DNA from: Isoetes taiwanensis
Lineage: Eukaryota; Streptophyta; Lycopodiopsida; Isoetales; Isoetaceae
DNA length: 64,000 nucleotides
Assembly (NCBI GenBank): GCA_021234155.1
Contig: JAJEKV010000003.1
Span: 16,290,386-16,354,385 of the forward strand
Reading direction: 5' to 3'
Below are positions 52,248-62,221 of this stretch, piece by piece (the stretch's first letter is position 1; every line of letters begins with the position of its first letter). The translations under genes and the position numbers were made by a program. The notes under the pieces were generated by a model. The model was not told the DNA's origin and did no database searches. It saw nothing but the letters and a program-made list of their open reading frames with translations.

Positions 52248-53112
52248 AAAAAATACATTTCTTTGGATTAAGGTTGACTCCAGATTCCCTACACAAAGAA
52301 CATATTTTTGCCAACAATTCCAAATGATTAGTAGGGTGAGATCCTAAACAAAGGTCATCCAAATAAACTCTGAATTCTTGAGGAGACATAGGCCTAAAAA
52401 TAACATCCATGGCTCTCTGGAAAGTAGCAGGTGCATTCATTAGTCCAAAAGGCATTCTTTTCATTGCATAAGTTCCCCAAAGGGTAATAAAAGAGGTCTT
52501 GGGTTGGTCTTCTTCTTTAATACTAATCTGATTGAATCCTGAGAAGCCATCTAAAAATGAGTACACCTCTTTACCTGCTACAGCATATAAGATCTCTTCT
52601 AAAAAGGGCAAAGGGTAACAATCTTTGATGGTAGCTTTGTTGAGGTCTCGATAGTCAATGCAAATTCTTAAAGCACCACTTTTCTTCTCCACATGAACAA
52701 TACAAGATACCCATTCTGGATTAATAATTTCAATAATAACACCTGCATCCAACATCTTATCCAATTCATCTTTAATTAGTCCCATTAGTGAAGCATTAAT
52801 CCTTCTTAATTTCTGAAAAACAGGTTTACAACCTTCTTTAATCTTAATTTCAAATTGACATACATCAGTTTTGATACCTGATAGCTCTGAATAATCCCAA
52901 GCAAATACATCTCTCCTTTCTTCAAAAAACACTTGTATGTTCTCTTTGTTTTGATATTCAATCAAATCCCCAACAAACAAGGTTCGAGTCTTACCATTCT
53001 TAGTGATTACAATCTCTTGATCTCCTTTTTTTTTTGATGCATCAATGGTCAAAATAGCACGTAGTGCTTTTACTTCATTGTCATCAAGATCATCTTCGTG
53101 AATAGCTCCCAT
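52174..53112 (-). CDS. E12 reverse transcriptase
   Basis: 312 residues, beginning MGAIHEDDLDDNEVKAL. The ATG arises from a +1 insertion also present in E11 (CTGATGGGAGC against CTGAGGGAGC). RT: GDLIEYQNKENIQVFFEER, CIDYRDLNK, FLDGFSGFNQI, MPFGLMNAPATFQRAM, YLDD, PKKCIFFASKGQLLGHE. All core RT residues I can recognise are present. It ends in a frameshift near IQV. Confidence 0.8.
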   Translation of the reverse strand: MGAIHEDDLDDNEVKALRAILTIDASKKKGDQEIVITKNGKTRTLFVGDLIEYQNKENIQVFFEERRDVFAWDYSELSGIKTDVCQFEIKIKEGCKPVFQKLRRINASLMGLIKDELDKMLDAGVIIEIINPEWVSCIVHVEKKSGALRICIDYRDLNKATIKDCYPLPFLEEILYAVAGKEVYSFLDGFSGFNQISIKEEDQPKTSFITLWGTYAMKRMPFGLMNAPATFQRAMDVIFRPMSPQEFRVYLDDLCLGSHPTNHLELLAKICSLCRESGVNLNPKKCIFFASKGQLLGHEVSNNGIQVGTRKG

Positions 53113-53490
53113 CGGTTAAATGTGACATGAGAGTCTCCCTACACAAAGCATCAGCTTCAAAATTCTGTTCTCTGGGGATATGAGTGATTTCCCATGAAGC
53201 AAAACTTCGAGAGCACTCCCATTGCTTGATTCTTCAAGAGCTCCATATCTGCATTTTTGTTTGATAGTCTCCTGAAACTTGTCTGCAGATTAATTGTGAA
53301 TCACCATAAATGTGAATATTGGCAATATTCATAGATTTAGCTTCCTGGAGACCTGCAATCAAAGCTTTATATTCTGCCACATTAGAAGTGACTTGAGGAA
53401 AGATCCTTCCTACTTTAGCTAAAAGTTTGTGAGAAGAGTCTTTCAAAATAGCAGTGAGATGATGCAACATTTAATTTCTTAGAGATACCT
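53113..53490 (-). pseudogene. E12 aRNH
   Basis: The archaeal-type RNase H is broken by several 1-nt changes: after KLNVASS (extra G near 53458), at QTKNADM (missing A near 53257) and near the SSFASW codons (extra C near 53205). AEYKAL and YGDSQLICRQV are intact; EADALC is recognisable out of frame. Confidence 0.75.
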
Positions 53491-53493
53491 CCA

Positions 53494-54717
53494 TCAAACC
53501 ATAAGAACCCCTGTTGGTCCTTGTATGCTGAGAGGTGCACTTTCCATAATAAGAGGAACCATCTCATATTTTCTTGGTCTTATATTTTTTACCCTGTAAG
53601 ATCCCAAAGGTTCTTCAATTAGCATTTCTTTAATAAAATGTACCTCTTCCTTGGAGTCATAGGACCCCTCTTGGTTATAAATTGTAGCAGTCTGAGAGCC
53701 ATTGGAGATGGTACATCTCCCTTGAGACCAGACTGGCCTGGCATCCACAGTGGCTAACCATCTCCTTCCTAAGAGTAAGTCATAGATATCAGATTCATCT
53801 CCTATATCTTCAAAAGCCACCACAATAAAGTTAGCAGCTACATTTATGCCTTCTGTGTTAACAGGCACTTTAGTCACCACACCAATAGGAGAAATCTTAG
53901 CATTATAAAAAGATTTTAATAACATAGAAGCTTTCTTATCCACCTCAAAACCACATTTCTTCATAATATGATATGGCATGATATTTAGAGGGGAATCCCC
54001 ATCAAGTAACACATTAGAGAAAGTATACCCTCCTAAAGTAGCTGAACATGTGAATGCTCCAGGGTCTTCTTCATGCTGTGCTAGAATAAGGTCAGTGGCA
54101 TCAGTAAAATTCACACAAGCATTTAATACCTCACCATTAGTTTGCTGAAGTACCCTTTTTCTATAACTAGGTGCAATCTTTAATAAAGTAAAAAGATCCA
54201 CACTCACCTTAGAATTTTTAAGCAAAACATCTACCTCATCAAAGTCTTGATCTTTCTTACCATATTTTTGCTGAGGGGGTGGAGCTATGGTTTGAGCAGG
54301 TGATTCTACTATAGGTGGTACAGGCCTGGCAGTAGAATGCCTACTTGGTTCAGCATGTACTTGAGCTTCATTCATGCTTCTAGTTTGCACCACCATAACT
54401 TCTTCAGATTTAGGAACTTCTGTAGCTTGAATAAATCTTATAGAGGTGCTTGGTTCAGCAAATCTCACAGGGGGTTTGGACTCTGGTCTCTTCTCTTTTT
54501 CCTGCTTAGCAAAATATTCCTTAACAGCACACCTAGCATCAGTATGGCCAACCTCTTTATAAAAAGAACAAACAGGACATTCCTTTCCAAAGTGGCCTTT
54601 CCTATTACATTTGGGGCACACTTGCCAATAGCATATTTCTGATGGGTGAGAATTCCTATTGCAATGAATACATTCAGGGTAAGTTTTACCTGTTCTTGCA
54701 GCCTTGAGTTCAACCAA
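53494..54717 (-). CDS. E12 zinc knuckles and protease
   Basis: 407 residues. Three CCHC knuckles at about 15-65 (CIHCNRNSHPSEIC, CPKCNRKGHFGKEC, CSFYKEVGHTDARC; the third has Tyr for the second Cys). A Pro-rich linker follows, then the pre-protease region VDLFTLLKIAPSYRKRVLQQ and retropepsin with LLDGDSPLNIMP and DLLLGRRWLATVDARPVW. It runs into the aRNH linker and is cut at GPTG by an extra C at about 53510, just before WFDGG. Confidence 0.85.
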   Translation of the reverse strand: MVELKAARTGKTYPECIHCNRNSHPSEICYWQVCPKCNRKGHFGKECPVCSFYKEVGHTDARCAVKEYFAKQEKEKRPESKPPVRFAEPSTSIRFIQATEVPKSEEVMVVQTRSMNEAQVHAEPSRHSTARPVPPIVESPAQTIAPPPQQKYGKKDQDFDEVDVLLKNSKVSVDLFTLLKIAPSYRKRVLQQTNGEVLNACVNFTDATDLILAQHEEDPGAFTCSATLGGYTFSNVLLDGDSPLNIMPYHIMKKCGFEVDKKASMLLKSFYNAKISPIGVVTKVPVNTEGINVAANFIVVAFEDIGDESDIYDLLLGRRWLATVDARPVWSQGRCTISNGSQTATIYNQEGSYDSKEEVHFIKEMLIEEPLGSYRVKNIRPRKYEMVPLIMESAPLSIQGPTGVLMV

Positions 54718-54734
54718 TTGTTTGGTTATTTCTG

Positions 54735-55583
54735 CTAAGGCTTCAGTAACCTTGGATGGGTCTGACTTGACCTCTGCAACTTGAGAATTGGCTTCCTCCT
54801 CTTTGGATTTCTTTTTCTCTTTTTGTATGGCATAAACTGGAATAGAAGGTGATGATCATAATGTGCATCAGTAGCATCAGGGTAAAACGGGTCAGGAGTA
54901 TGATGAGGAGCATAATGCTTATCAGGCAAAGTAGAGAGCATCTGGGTTAGATCAGTGGTTTTGGCAAAGACTTTGTGAATGGAATCAAACCCTTCAGCAG
55001 CTTGGATTTTGAGCAACTTTCTTTGGATATCTGGTCTTCTTTGCAGACCATTAATAAAAAAATAACTAAAAACAGAGTTGGGATGGTGACTTGTGCTTTT
55101 TGACACCTGCTCATGAATGTACTAAACCTCTCCTTGTATTGATTCACACTTTCTCCTGCATGTATAGAAATACCTTGCAGTTCATTAACCAAATCTTGTG
55201 GAGCAGCTAACTTACCAAATCTATCCAGAAACTTCTTGACAAGTTCATCCCATGAAGTGGTACCCATTAGCTTCTCATAAGTTAACCAAGCACCAGCTTC
55301 ACTCTCATCTTTGAAACATTTTTCAAATTCTGAAAGCTTGCATCCTTTCTTGAAACCATAATCCACGTAATAGTCTTCAAATATTCTCAAAAAGTGGTTA
55401 GCACTCATCTTTGGAATCAAAGGTAGGCAAGGGAACAGGGACATTCAACTCAAACTGGTATGGCATGTTTTGAAGTAAGCTAGTTGAGAAACTTAAAGGC
55501 AATGGCCTTTCTCTGCAATGATCTGATACATCAACATCCTCCAATGGTTCTGATTCTGCTGGAAATTTTTGCTTTGGAGCCAT
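54735..55583 (-). pseudogene. E12 gag
   Basis: Starts MAPKQKFPAESEP at 55583. Frameshifts occur near 55408 (TTTGGAATC), 55070 (A run) and 54850 (loss in the HHPSIP codons). NHFLRIFEDYYVDYGF, WDELVKKFLDRFGKL and RRPDIQRKLLKIQAAEGFDSI mark the capsid region. It is homologous over its length to E1 and copy 2 gag. Confidence 0.8.
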
Positions 55584-55603
55584 GAGTTCTGAGATCCAGG
55601 AAG

Positions 55604-55621
55604 ATCTCGGTAGAACCTCCA
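55604..55621 (-). other. E12 primer binding site
   Basis: Minus strand TGGAGGTTCTACCGAGAT (T variant). The PBS-like motif in the U5 of the same LTR (55693-55704) is also the T variant. Confidence 0.75.
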
Positions 55622-55624
55622 AGA

Positions 55625-57596
55625 TGTTGACCCTAAACCTGGCTTAAAGGTCAACCACAAGGATCCAACTTGAGTTTTCACTCAAATTGGGGTTAGAACC
55701 TCCAGATCACTTAAGGTGATCAGTCTATGCAAGAAAATTTCAAAGAAAAGTTCAAGTTCTATACCTTTCCCATTTTCAAAAAGTGGCACCTTTGCCAAAA
55801 CAATTGTGGTGTTGGAATGCAGATTGATTTTTCGGTTCAGATACTGTAGACTTGGTCAAAAAAGTTGTAGATACCCAACAGTAAAGTCTCTGACCAAGTC
55901 AGAGATTTAATCTGTGAGTTATTCGAGTTCAAAGTGGGGTCAAATTTTGGTCAATAGAGGTTAAATGTAGAAAACAGTGATCAGAAATTGAGATTTGGAA
56001 TTGCCAATCACTTTTTTGAGAATTTCCAAAGCAGGTGGGTTGCAATGGTGCTAGGGAGGAGAGGCAAGCAGTCAAATTCTCATTTGGAGGTGTAGAGGTA
56101 TTTTTTGTGACTGGATTTGGCAAAATACAGTAAAAAACAGTTCAAACCCGAGAGCAATTTTTTTGAGTTTGATCTATACTTGGTATTTTTGAATGATTCC
56201 AACTCCTTTGGCTTTCTCAAAACCCAAGGATAGGTGACAAATAGGCCGAAGGTATTAAAAACACTCAGGGATTTTCCTATAGAATTTTTTGTGGCAAGAA
56301 TTACTAAGGAAAATATCAGAGACAAATTCAACAACTTGACAGTCAATTTGGATTGATATGAAGGTGAATATATCAAGATAACAACAGATAAGGATGCTTC
56401 ATAGCTTCAAGTACAAGAAAATAATCATCAAAAGTCATAAGGTAATTTCTAAAAGTAATGTCAACTAAATCTTGTAGATCCAGTTGAGGAGAGCTCAAGA
56501 ACTTCAAGGATCGTCCAGATCTTGCTCAGCAATGATCAAACGGTTTCAGCATATTAGGGCTTAAATTTAGGCTTGGTAAGATGCTTAAGAGCGGGAAATG
56601 CAGAAATAGGTAGGTTTCGGAGTTTAATCTTCCATTCCGGCGTGATTCGAGCAGGTTTCCATAATTAGGGTTCGTTGAAAGTATTTTCTCAAGAATTCCG
56701 CGATACGGTCCCGTATTTTTGAGCGAATATACCTGGAATATGCTGTATTTGACCATTTTTGAAAGCTTGGCCAATGGTTTAAAGGCTTTTACCCAAAAAA
56801 TATTGAAAGGGATTATAACCCATGGACCATGGAGAAGAATGTCCACACGTGTAAAAAGAATAGGGAATCTTTGGGGCATCTTTAGGCAAGATTAGGAATA
56901 TGCCACTATGAATATGATGACACAAGAATGAAGACAAAAGAATTCATGAAGGAACATTTGGGGGGCAAAGGAAATAATGGGGAATGGTATTTTTAAAACA
57001 AAGGCTTAGGTAGATTTTTGGATGGACAAAGTGATGGCACATTGAAGGAAATGGTAGGGGATTTGAGGGAGATGGTAATTATAGCAAAGCAAGCATGGCA
57101 AAAGAGTGAATAATGGGTAGAAATACAATATTGAGCCAAAAGTGCAACAATGGGGGTAGTGGGGTAAATGTTTATGTCAATTTTTTGAGGGCAATAGTGT
57201 AAAGTGGTCATGAAGAGTACATAGGGGAAATGCCATGGGGTAATTGGCAGATAAGTTATGGATATGGAAAGAAAATGGCTAGGCAAGGTGGGTGACAAGG
57301 GTGGAACCACATATAAGGGAGTCTTCCAAACCTCAACTTCCAAACTTCAAATAATGTCTTCCAAACTTCATAACCCAGAATCTTCTAGAGCATATTCCTG
57401 ATTAAGCATTTGACCTCAAATAAAGTACCTCTTGTGAAGTTTAAGTCTTGAGCATTTTTTGACTTGAAGCATGAACACCTTTTGACCTACATATCAATGT
57501 TGAATGACAAGAATCTTCCAAACTTTGACCTAGTCTTCTTAAATGAGTTGACCTAGCTTGAATAAATAGATTTCTATTAGCATGTTGCCCTTTGGA
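55625..57596 (-). repeat. E12 5' LTR, 8 nt short at its start
   Basis: CA end at 55625; the start is cut inside the terminal palindrome (TGTTGCCCTTTGG at 57584-57596). U5 hairpin 55705-55721; ATACGG-TC-CCGTAT at 56703-56716. Confidence 0.85.
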
Positions 57597-58229
57597 CATC
57601 TAGATCAAATTGTGATGCATAACAGGCACTGAGCATAAAAGAACAAGCATTTGGGCATTAACCTTGCCAAGCAAGATATGTTGAGCAAGGCAATGTTCGA
57701 CACACGTGCAACCCCTCACCAGAAAGCATCCTCTGTCAGAATTGTTCATAGCTCACAGCATTAGGCAAAAAATCATCAAAAGAAAAAATTAGGTTCCCTT
57801 TTGACAAAAGGAAAATTTGGCCCTTATTGTGCAGGTAAACCTAAGCATAATAGAATTGATAGGTCCAGTAAATTCCTTGTCCACATCGAGTTGCAAATTT
57901 TAGCTCTCTGCCAGGGATATTGACCAAAAACTGACTGGGTCAGTGATCAAATTTTGGCCTACCTAGCCTTGTCAGATCTATCTGAGTTTTTGCAGTCTGT
58001 GAGTGAGAAGTGTTGAGCATCTTGAGGAGTGAGATCCATATCCAAAGCTTGATAGATCACATACTGCAAGCTATTTTGTGAAGCAGACTTTTTTGCCTTC
58101 AGGGAAACATATTTCCAGTGAAACTCTGTGCATTATTTCTGGAATCTTTGCACTCAGAGTGGTTGCCTCAAGCAACCTGGAGGTTCTAAACCACTGAGGT
58201 TGAAGGTTTTACCAGGAACACCTTCAACA
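57597..58229 (+). repeat. Family-B LTR, 3' end
   Basis: Matches the last part of the solo LTR (about 49960-50576) and ends CCTTCAACA at 58229. Hairpin GGTTGC-CTCAA-GCAACC at 58161-58177 and TGGAGGTTCTAA at 58178-58189. Confidence 0.8.
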
Positions 58230-58232
58230 TTT

Positions 58233-58250
58233 TGGAGGTTCTACCGAGAT
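58233..58250 (+). other. Family-B primer binding site
   Basis: TGGAGGTTCTACCGAGAT, 3 nt after the LTR end. It shows that family B is primed like family A (tRNA-Gln type). Confidence 0.75.
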
Positions 58251-58272
58251 CATTTTCCTGGAGTCTGAACTC

Positions 58273-58416
58273 ATGGCACCCAGACGAACTAATGAGGCAT
58301 CCGAGCCTACTGAAGCACAAGATAACCATGAAGCTGCTGCAGGACCTACTATCACTATACAAGCAAATGCAGGTATGCCTTGTCAATACTTTGAGCTAAA
58401 CGTTGTAAGTGAGTGA
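58273..58416 (+). pseudogene. Family-B gag N-terminus, truncated
   Basis: 47 codons from ATG: MAPRRTNEASEPTEAQ... to GMPCQYFELNV, then VSE and stop read from the next element. The FELNV block aligns with PYQFELNVPVPLP of family-A gag, while the N-terminus is different apart from MAP. Family B is therefore a related but separate gypsy family, of which only this stub is coding in the window. It is cut at about 58405 by E13. Confidence 0.7.
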
Positions 58417-58636
58417 AAAAAGGTTAGAATGAGTGTGAATATGATAAGGTGGTGATGGAAATGGAGTGTATGAGATGAGATGAGTGTGTAAATGTTGGAA
58501 TCTCGCCAAAACAAGAAAATGTGTGAAAAAAAAGGTAAGCATGAGTGTGAATATGGTCAAGTGGTGATGGAAATGGAGTGTAAAAGAGTAAAGTGAATGT
58601 GTAAAAGTTGAGATCTCGCCAAAACAAGAAAATGTA
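58413..58636. repeat. Tandem repeat, two units of about 112 bp in E13 3' UTR
   Basis: Both units contain GAGTGTGAATATG, GGTGATGGAAATGGAGTGTA and end with ATCTCGCCAAAACAAGAAAA. Unit ends are at about 58523 and 58636. Confidence 0.75.
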
Positions 58637-59128
58637 TGCCTCCCTGATCCTTGAAAATGCAACTCTGCTATGATGGTGAAGCTGAATTGCAGAGTGCTTT
58701 CTTTTGGGAATGAAAACAAGAATAAGGGGTCTAAATGGATGGCAGGACCACTCATGGCAGATGAATAAAGATGGAGAAAGGGTGCACCTGTCATGGAAAC
58801 ATTCAAACAAGTTAATCTTGATCTTTGCAACTCTGCTATAATGGTGAAGCTGAATTTGCAGAGTGCACATTTAGGGAGATAAAATGAGAGTACATGGCTA
58901 AATGGAGGGCAGGACCACAATGAGACAGATGAATGAAGATGGAAGAAGGGTGCTCTTGCAAATGACACTTGGCAATTAATGAAAATCCTTGTTCTGAAGC
59001 TGTTTGATAGCTCATCCTTCAACTGGCTAGTCTGCAAATATAAACTCAATGAAGACATTAGTTCTAAATTTAAGACAACGTAAAATCTAATCTAACCTGC
59101 CTAATATTTAACTTTAATTCTAACTTGT

Positions 59129-61051
59129 CTAAGTTCTAGAACATAAAAAGAGACAAACATATATGCTGATCCCTAGGTGAATAGTGTTGATAGGATTTGG
59201 AAGTGGCATCCCTGAAGTTAATTCCTTTAACCAATAAGAATTGGTTCCTGCAGGTTCCAACACCTCATAGGGACCCTCCCAGAGATTTTCAAACTTACTA
59301 GCCGAGTCTTCCCTTGATTTATTCCATTCTAGAACTAACTCTCCAGTCTTGAAAGTTCCCTGTATTTTATGAGCAGCTTTGAAAGCAGCCAAATCTTTGG
59401 CTTTTTTTAGCAGATTAGCATTCTCAGCTTCCATTCTATATTCCTCTAAATGTAGAAGGGTATCCAGTCTTTCCTGCAAAGCATATTCAAAAGGCAAACA
59501 TAACTTATGGGCTAACCTCAGAGATGGAAGCTCAAGTTCTACTGGAAGTACAGCTTCAATGCCATATACTAGATTGAAGGGTGTGTGAGTGGTTGCTGCT
59601 TTAATGGTGACTCTATAAGCCCATAGAGCATCCACCAGTTTGACATGCCAATCTTTTTCATTATCATCCACTGTTTTCTGCAAAATGCTTTTCAAAACTT
59701 TATTAGTAGCTTCTGCTTGACCATTACCTTGGGGATAGTAGGAGGAGCTCTTGGTATGTTTGATCTTAAGAATGGTCAATAAATTAGCAATAACTTCATT
59801 CACAAAAGGAGTACCTCTATCAGAATGCAATTGTAGAGGAATACCAAACCTTGCACAAATATACTCATGTAAGAACTTTGCTGTTGTAATGGCATTAGCC
59901 TGTCTTAAAGGAATTGCCTCTGCCCACTTGGTAAAATAATCTGTAGCTACAATAATGTGCTGATGTTGTCCTGCAGAAGGGGGGTTAATAGGGCCAATAT
60001 AATCTAATCCCCATATTTGGAAAGGTCCTGGAGAAATGATGGGGTTTAGTGCAGCTGGGAGGAGGATCCTTTTGCCAAATATTTGACACTTGTGGCAAGA
60101 TTTTATAGCAGTATAACAATCTTTAAATATTGTAGGCCAATAATAACCTGACCTGAGAATTTTCTTGGCAGTAGTATCTCCAGCAAAATGGCCTCCACAT
60201 ACTCCTTCATGCATTTCTCTAATGATCAAAGCAGATTCCTCTTCATTGACACACCTCAGTAATAGTCCATCCCTGTTGACTTTACATAAAACATCATTAA
60301 TCATTTTAAATTGCCTACACTTTTCTTTAAATCTCCTTTGCTGGCTCGAGGTCAGCCCTGAGGGCATTTCCTTGAACTGTAGAAAATTCTTTATAGCTAG
60401 CTGCCAATCCTGTTGGTTCTGCTCTTCATCATCTGCCTGCAAATAAGCTAAGGCATCCACAAAGTCAACAACGTCTACTGCATCCTCATGATCAAAGAAA
60501 ATGTAAGGTAAATAAAGACTGGGACTCTTCACCTGATGTAACTCTTTTATGGAAATATCAAAGGTTTGTAGCTTGCAAGCCCACCTTTGAATTTTTGGTT
60601 TAGAGGTAGCCTTACTAAATAACAAACCTGTTGGATTTTGCTTCATATAGACTTGAACAGAACTCTTCAATAGTAAGTGACCTTGTCTGTCAATGAGGAA
60701 CATAAGAGCAGCATCACTCTTCTCCATTCTGGTGTATTTTTCTTCAGTTGAACTCCACTGTTTGCTGGCAAAAGCTATGGTGTGCTTGTCCTGCAGAATA
60801 GCTAGGCCTATAGCTTTTTTTGTGATGGTAATATAGACCTCAAATGGCTTGTTCAAATCAGGTTTTTTTAGAAGAGTAGCCTCACAAATGGACTTTATAA
60901 GCAACTCAAAAGACTCTTGGCAATCTGGTGACCATGTGACAGGGACATACTTGCTCTCGATTTTGGAAATCCTGCCTATCCTTGTCAGCTTAGAAATAGG
61001 ACTTATAATGTGAGCAAAATTAAGAATAAACATCCTAAGAAAACTAGTCAT
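59129..61051 (-). CDS. E13 gypsy RNase H and integrase
   Basis: 640 residues. RT connection, then RNase H near 70-150 (FEVYITITKKAIGLAILQ, FASKQWSSTEEKYTRMEK) with the usual first Asp absent. HHCC follows at about 285-345 (MHEGVCGGH, CHKC). First Asp in GLDYIGPI, second in HSDRGTPF, and Glu in QGNGQAEATN are all present. C-terminal WEGPYEVLEPAG. The extreme C-terminus (KRYWDQH) is lost to a deletion near 59174, giving HLGISIYV. No chromodomain. Except for the tail, this is the most intact integrase of the window. Confidence 0.9.
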   Translation of the reverse strand: MTSFLRMFILNFAHIISPISKLTRIGRISKIESKYVPVTWSPDCQESFELLIKSICEATLLKKPDLNKPFEVYITITKKAIGLAILQDKHTIAFASKQWSSTEEKYTRMEKSDAALMFLIDRQGHLLLKSSVQVYMKQNPTGLLFSKATSKPKIQRWACKLQTFDISIKELHQVKSPSLYLPYIFFDHEDAVDVVDFVDALAYLQADDEEQNQQDWQLAIKNFLQFKEMPSGLTSSQQRRFKEKCRQFKMINDVLCKVNRDGLLLRCVNEEESALIIREMHEGVCGGHFAGDTTAKKILRSGYYWPTIFKDCYTAIKSCHKCQIFGKRILLPAALNPIISPGPFQIWGLDYIGPINPPSAGQHQHIIVATDYFTKWAEAIPLRQANAITTAKFLHEYICARFGIPLQLHSDRGTPFVNEVIANLLTILKIKHTKSSSYYPQGNGQAEATNKVLKSILQKTVDDNEKDWHVKLVDALWAYRVTIKAATTHTPFNLVYGIEAVLPVELELPSLRLAHKLCLPFEYALQERLDTLLHLEEYRMEAENANLLKKAKDLAAFKAAHKIQGTFKTGELVLEWNKSREDSASKFENLWEGPYEVLEPAGTNSYWLKELTSGMPLPNPINTIHLGISIYVCLFLCSRT

Positions 61052-61069
61052 GCCAATAAAACTTTTGAC

Positions 61070-62221
61070 CTACTTCAAATTTTTGGGGGGTACCAGTTTT
61101 TTGAGGGCTTCAACTTTTTCTTGTGCCACTTGTATACCATTGTTGGATACCTCATGCTCCAAAAGTTGCCCTTTGGATGCAAAAAAAATACATTTCTTTG
61201 GGTTAAGGTTGACTCCAGATTCCCTGCACAAAGAGCATATTTTTGCAAGCAATTCCAAATGATTAGTAGGGTGAGATCCTAAGCAAAGGTCATCCAAATA
61301 AACTCTGAATTCTTGAGGAGACATAGGCCTAAAAATAACATCCATAGCTCTTTAGAAAGTAGCAGGTGCATTCATTAGTCCAAAAGGCATTCTCTTCATT
61401 GCATAACTTCCCCAAGGGGTAATAAAAGAGGTCTTGGGTTGGTCTTCCTCCTTAATGCCAATTTGATTAAATCCTGAAAATCCATCTAAAAATGAGTACA
61501 CCTCCTTTCCTGCTACAACATATAAAATTTCTTCTAAAAAAGGCAAGGGATAGCAGTCCTTGATGGTAGCTTTGTTGAGATCTCGATAATCAATGCAGAT
61601 CCTTAAGGCACCACTTTTTTTCTCTACAGATACAATGCAAGACACCCATTCTGGATTAATGATTTCAATAATAACACCTGCATCTAGCATTTTATCCAAC
61701 TCATCTTTAATCAATCCCATCAATGAAGCATTAATTCTTCTCAATTTTTGAAAAACAGGTTTACATCCTTCCTTAATCTTGATTTCAAATTGGCATACTT
61801 CAGCTTTAATACCAGTAAGCTCAGAATAATCCCAAGCAAACACATCCTTCCTTTCTTCAAAGAACATTTGTATATTCTCCCTATTTTGGTATTCAATTAG
61901 ATCTCCAACAAACAGGGTTCTAGTCTTACCATTTTTTGTGATGGTAATCTCTTCAGTATCCTTTTCCTCTGATACATTAATGGTTAGAATAGGACAAAGA
62001 GCCTTTACCTCACTAGCATCAAGGTCTTCCTCTGGAATAGCTCCCTCAGTTAGGTGTGACATGAGAGTTTCTCTGCATCGGGCATCAGCTTCCATATTTT
62101 TCTCTCTTGGTATGTGAGTAATCTCCCATGAAGCAAAACTCGAAAGTACTCCCATTACTTGGTTTTTAAGAGCTCCATATCTGCATTTTTTGTTTGGTAG
62201 TCTCCTGAAACTTGTCTGCAA
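61070..62221 (-). pseudogene. E13 reverse transcriptase
   Basis: Two frames: 61352-62221 (aRNH tail EADARC, GDLIEYQNRENIQMFFEER, CIDYRDLNK, FLDGFSGFNQI, MPFGLMNAPATF) and 61070-61345 (MDVIF, YLDDLCLGSHPTN, PKKCIFFASKGQLLEHE). They are in the same frame, separated only by a TAA at about 61353 where other copies have CAA of FQRAM (C to T). A further stop or shift precedes RNase H near 61060 (Gln codon of LKQV read as TAG). With two point differences restored in thought, the RT would be continuous. Confidence 0.8.

Larger units (their letters stand above)
48153..57596 (-). mobile_element. E12: gypsy element with solo LTR inserted in its integrase
   Basis: Integrase piece 48153-48227, interrupted by a family-B solo LTR, then integrase, gRNH, RT, aRNH, PR, gag, PBS and 5' LTR to 57596. 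The 3' end is lost at 48153 (fusion to E11). The first 8 nt of the LTR palindrome are lost at 57596, where a family-B LTR abuts. Confidence 0.85.
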
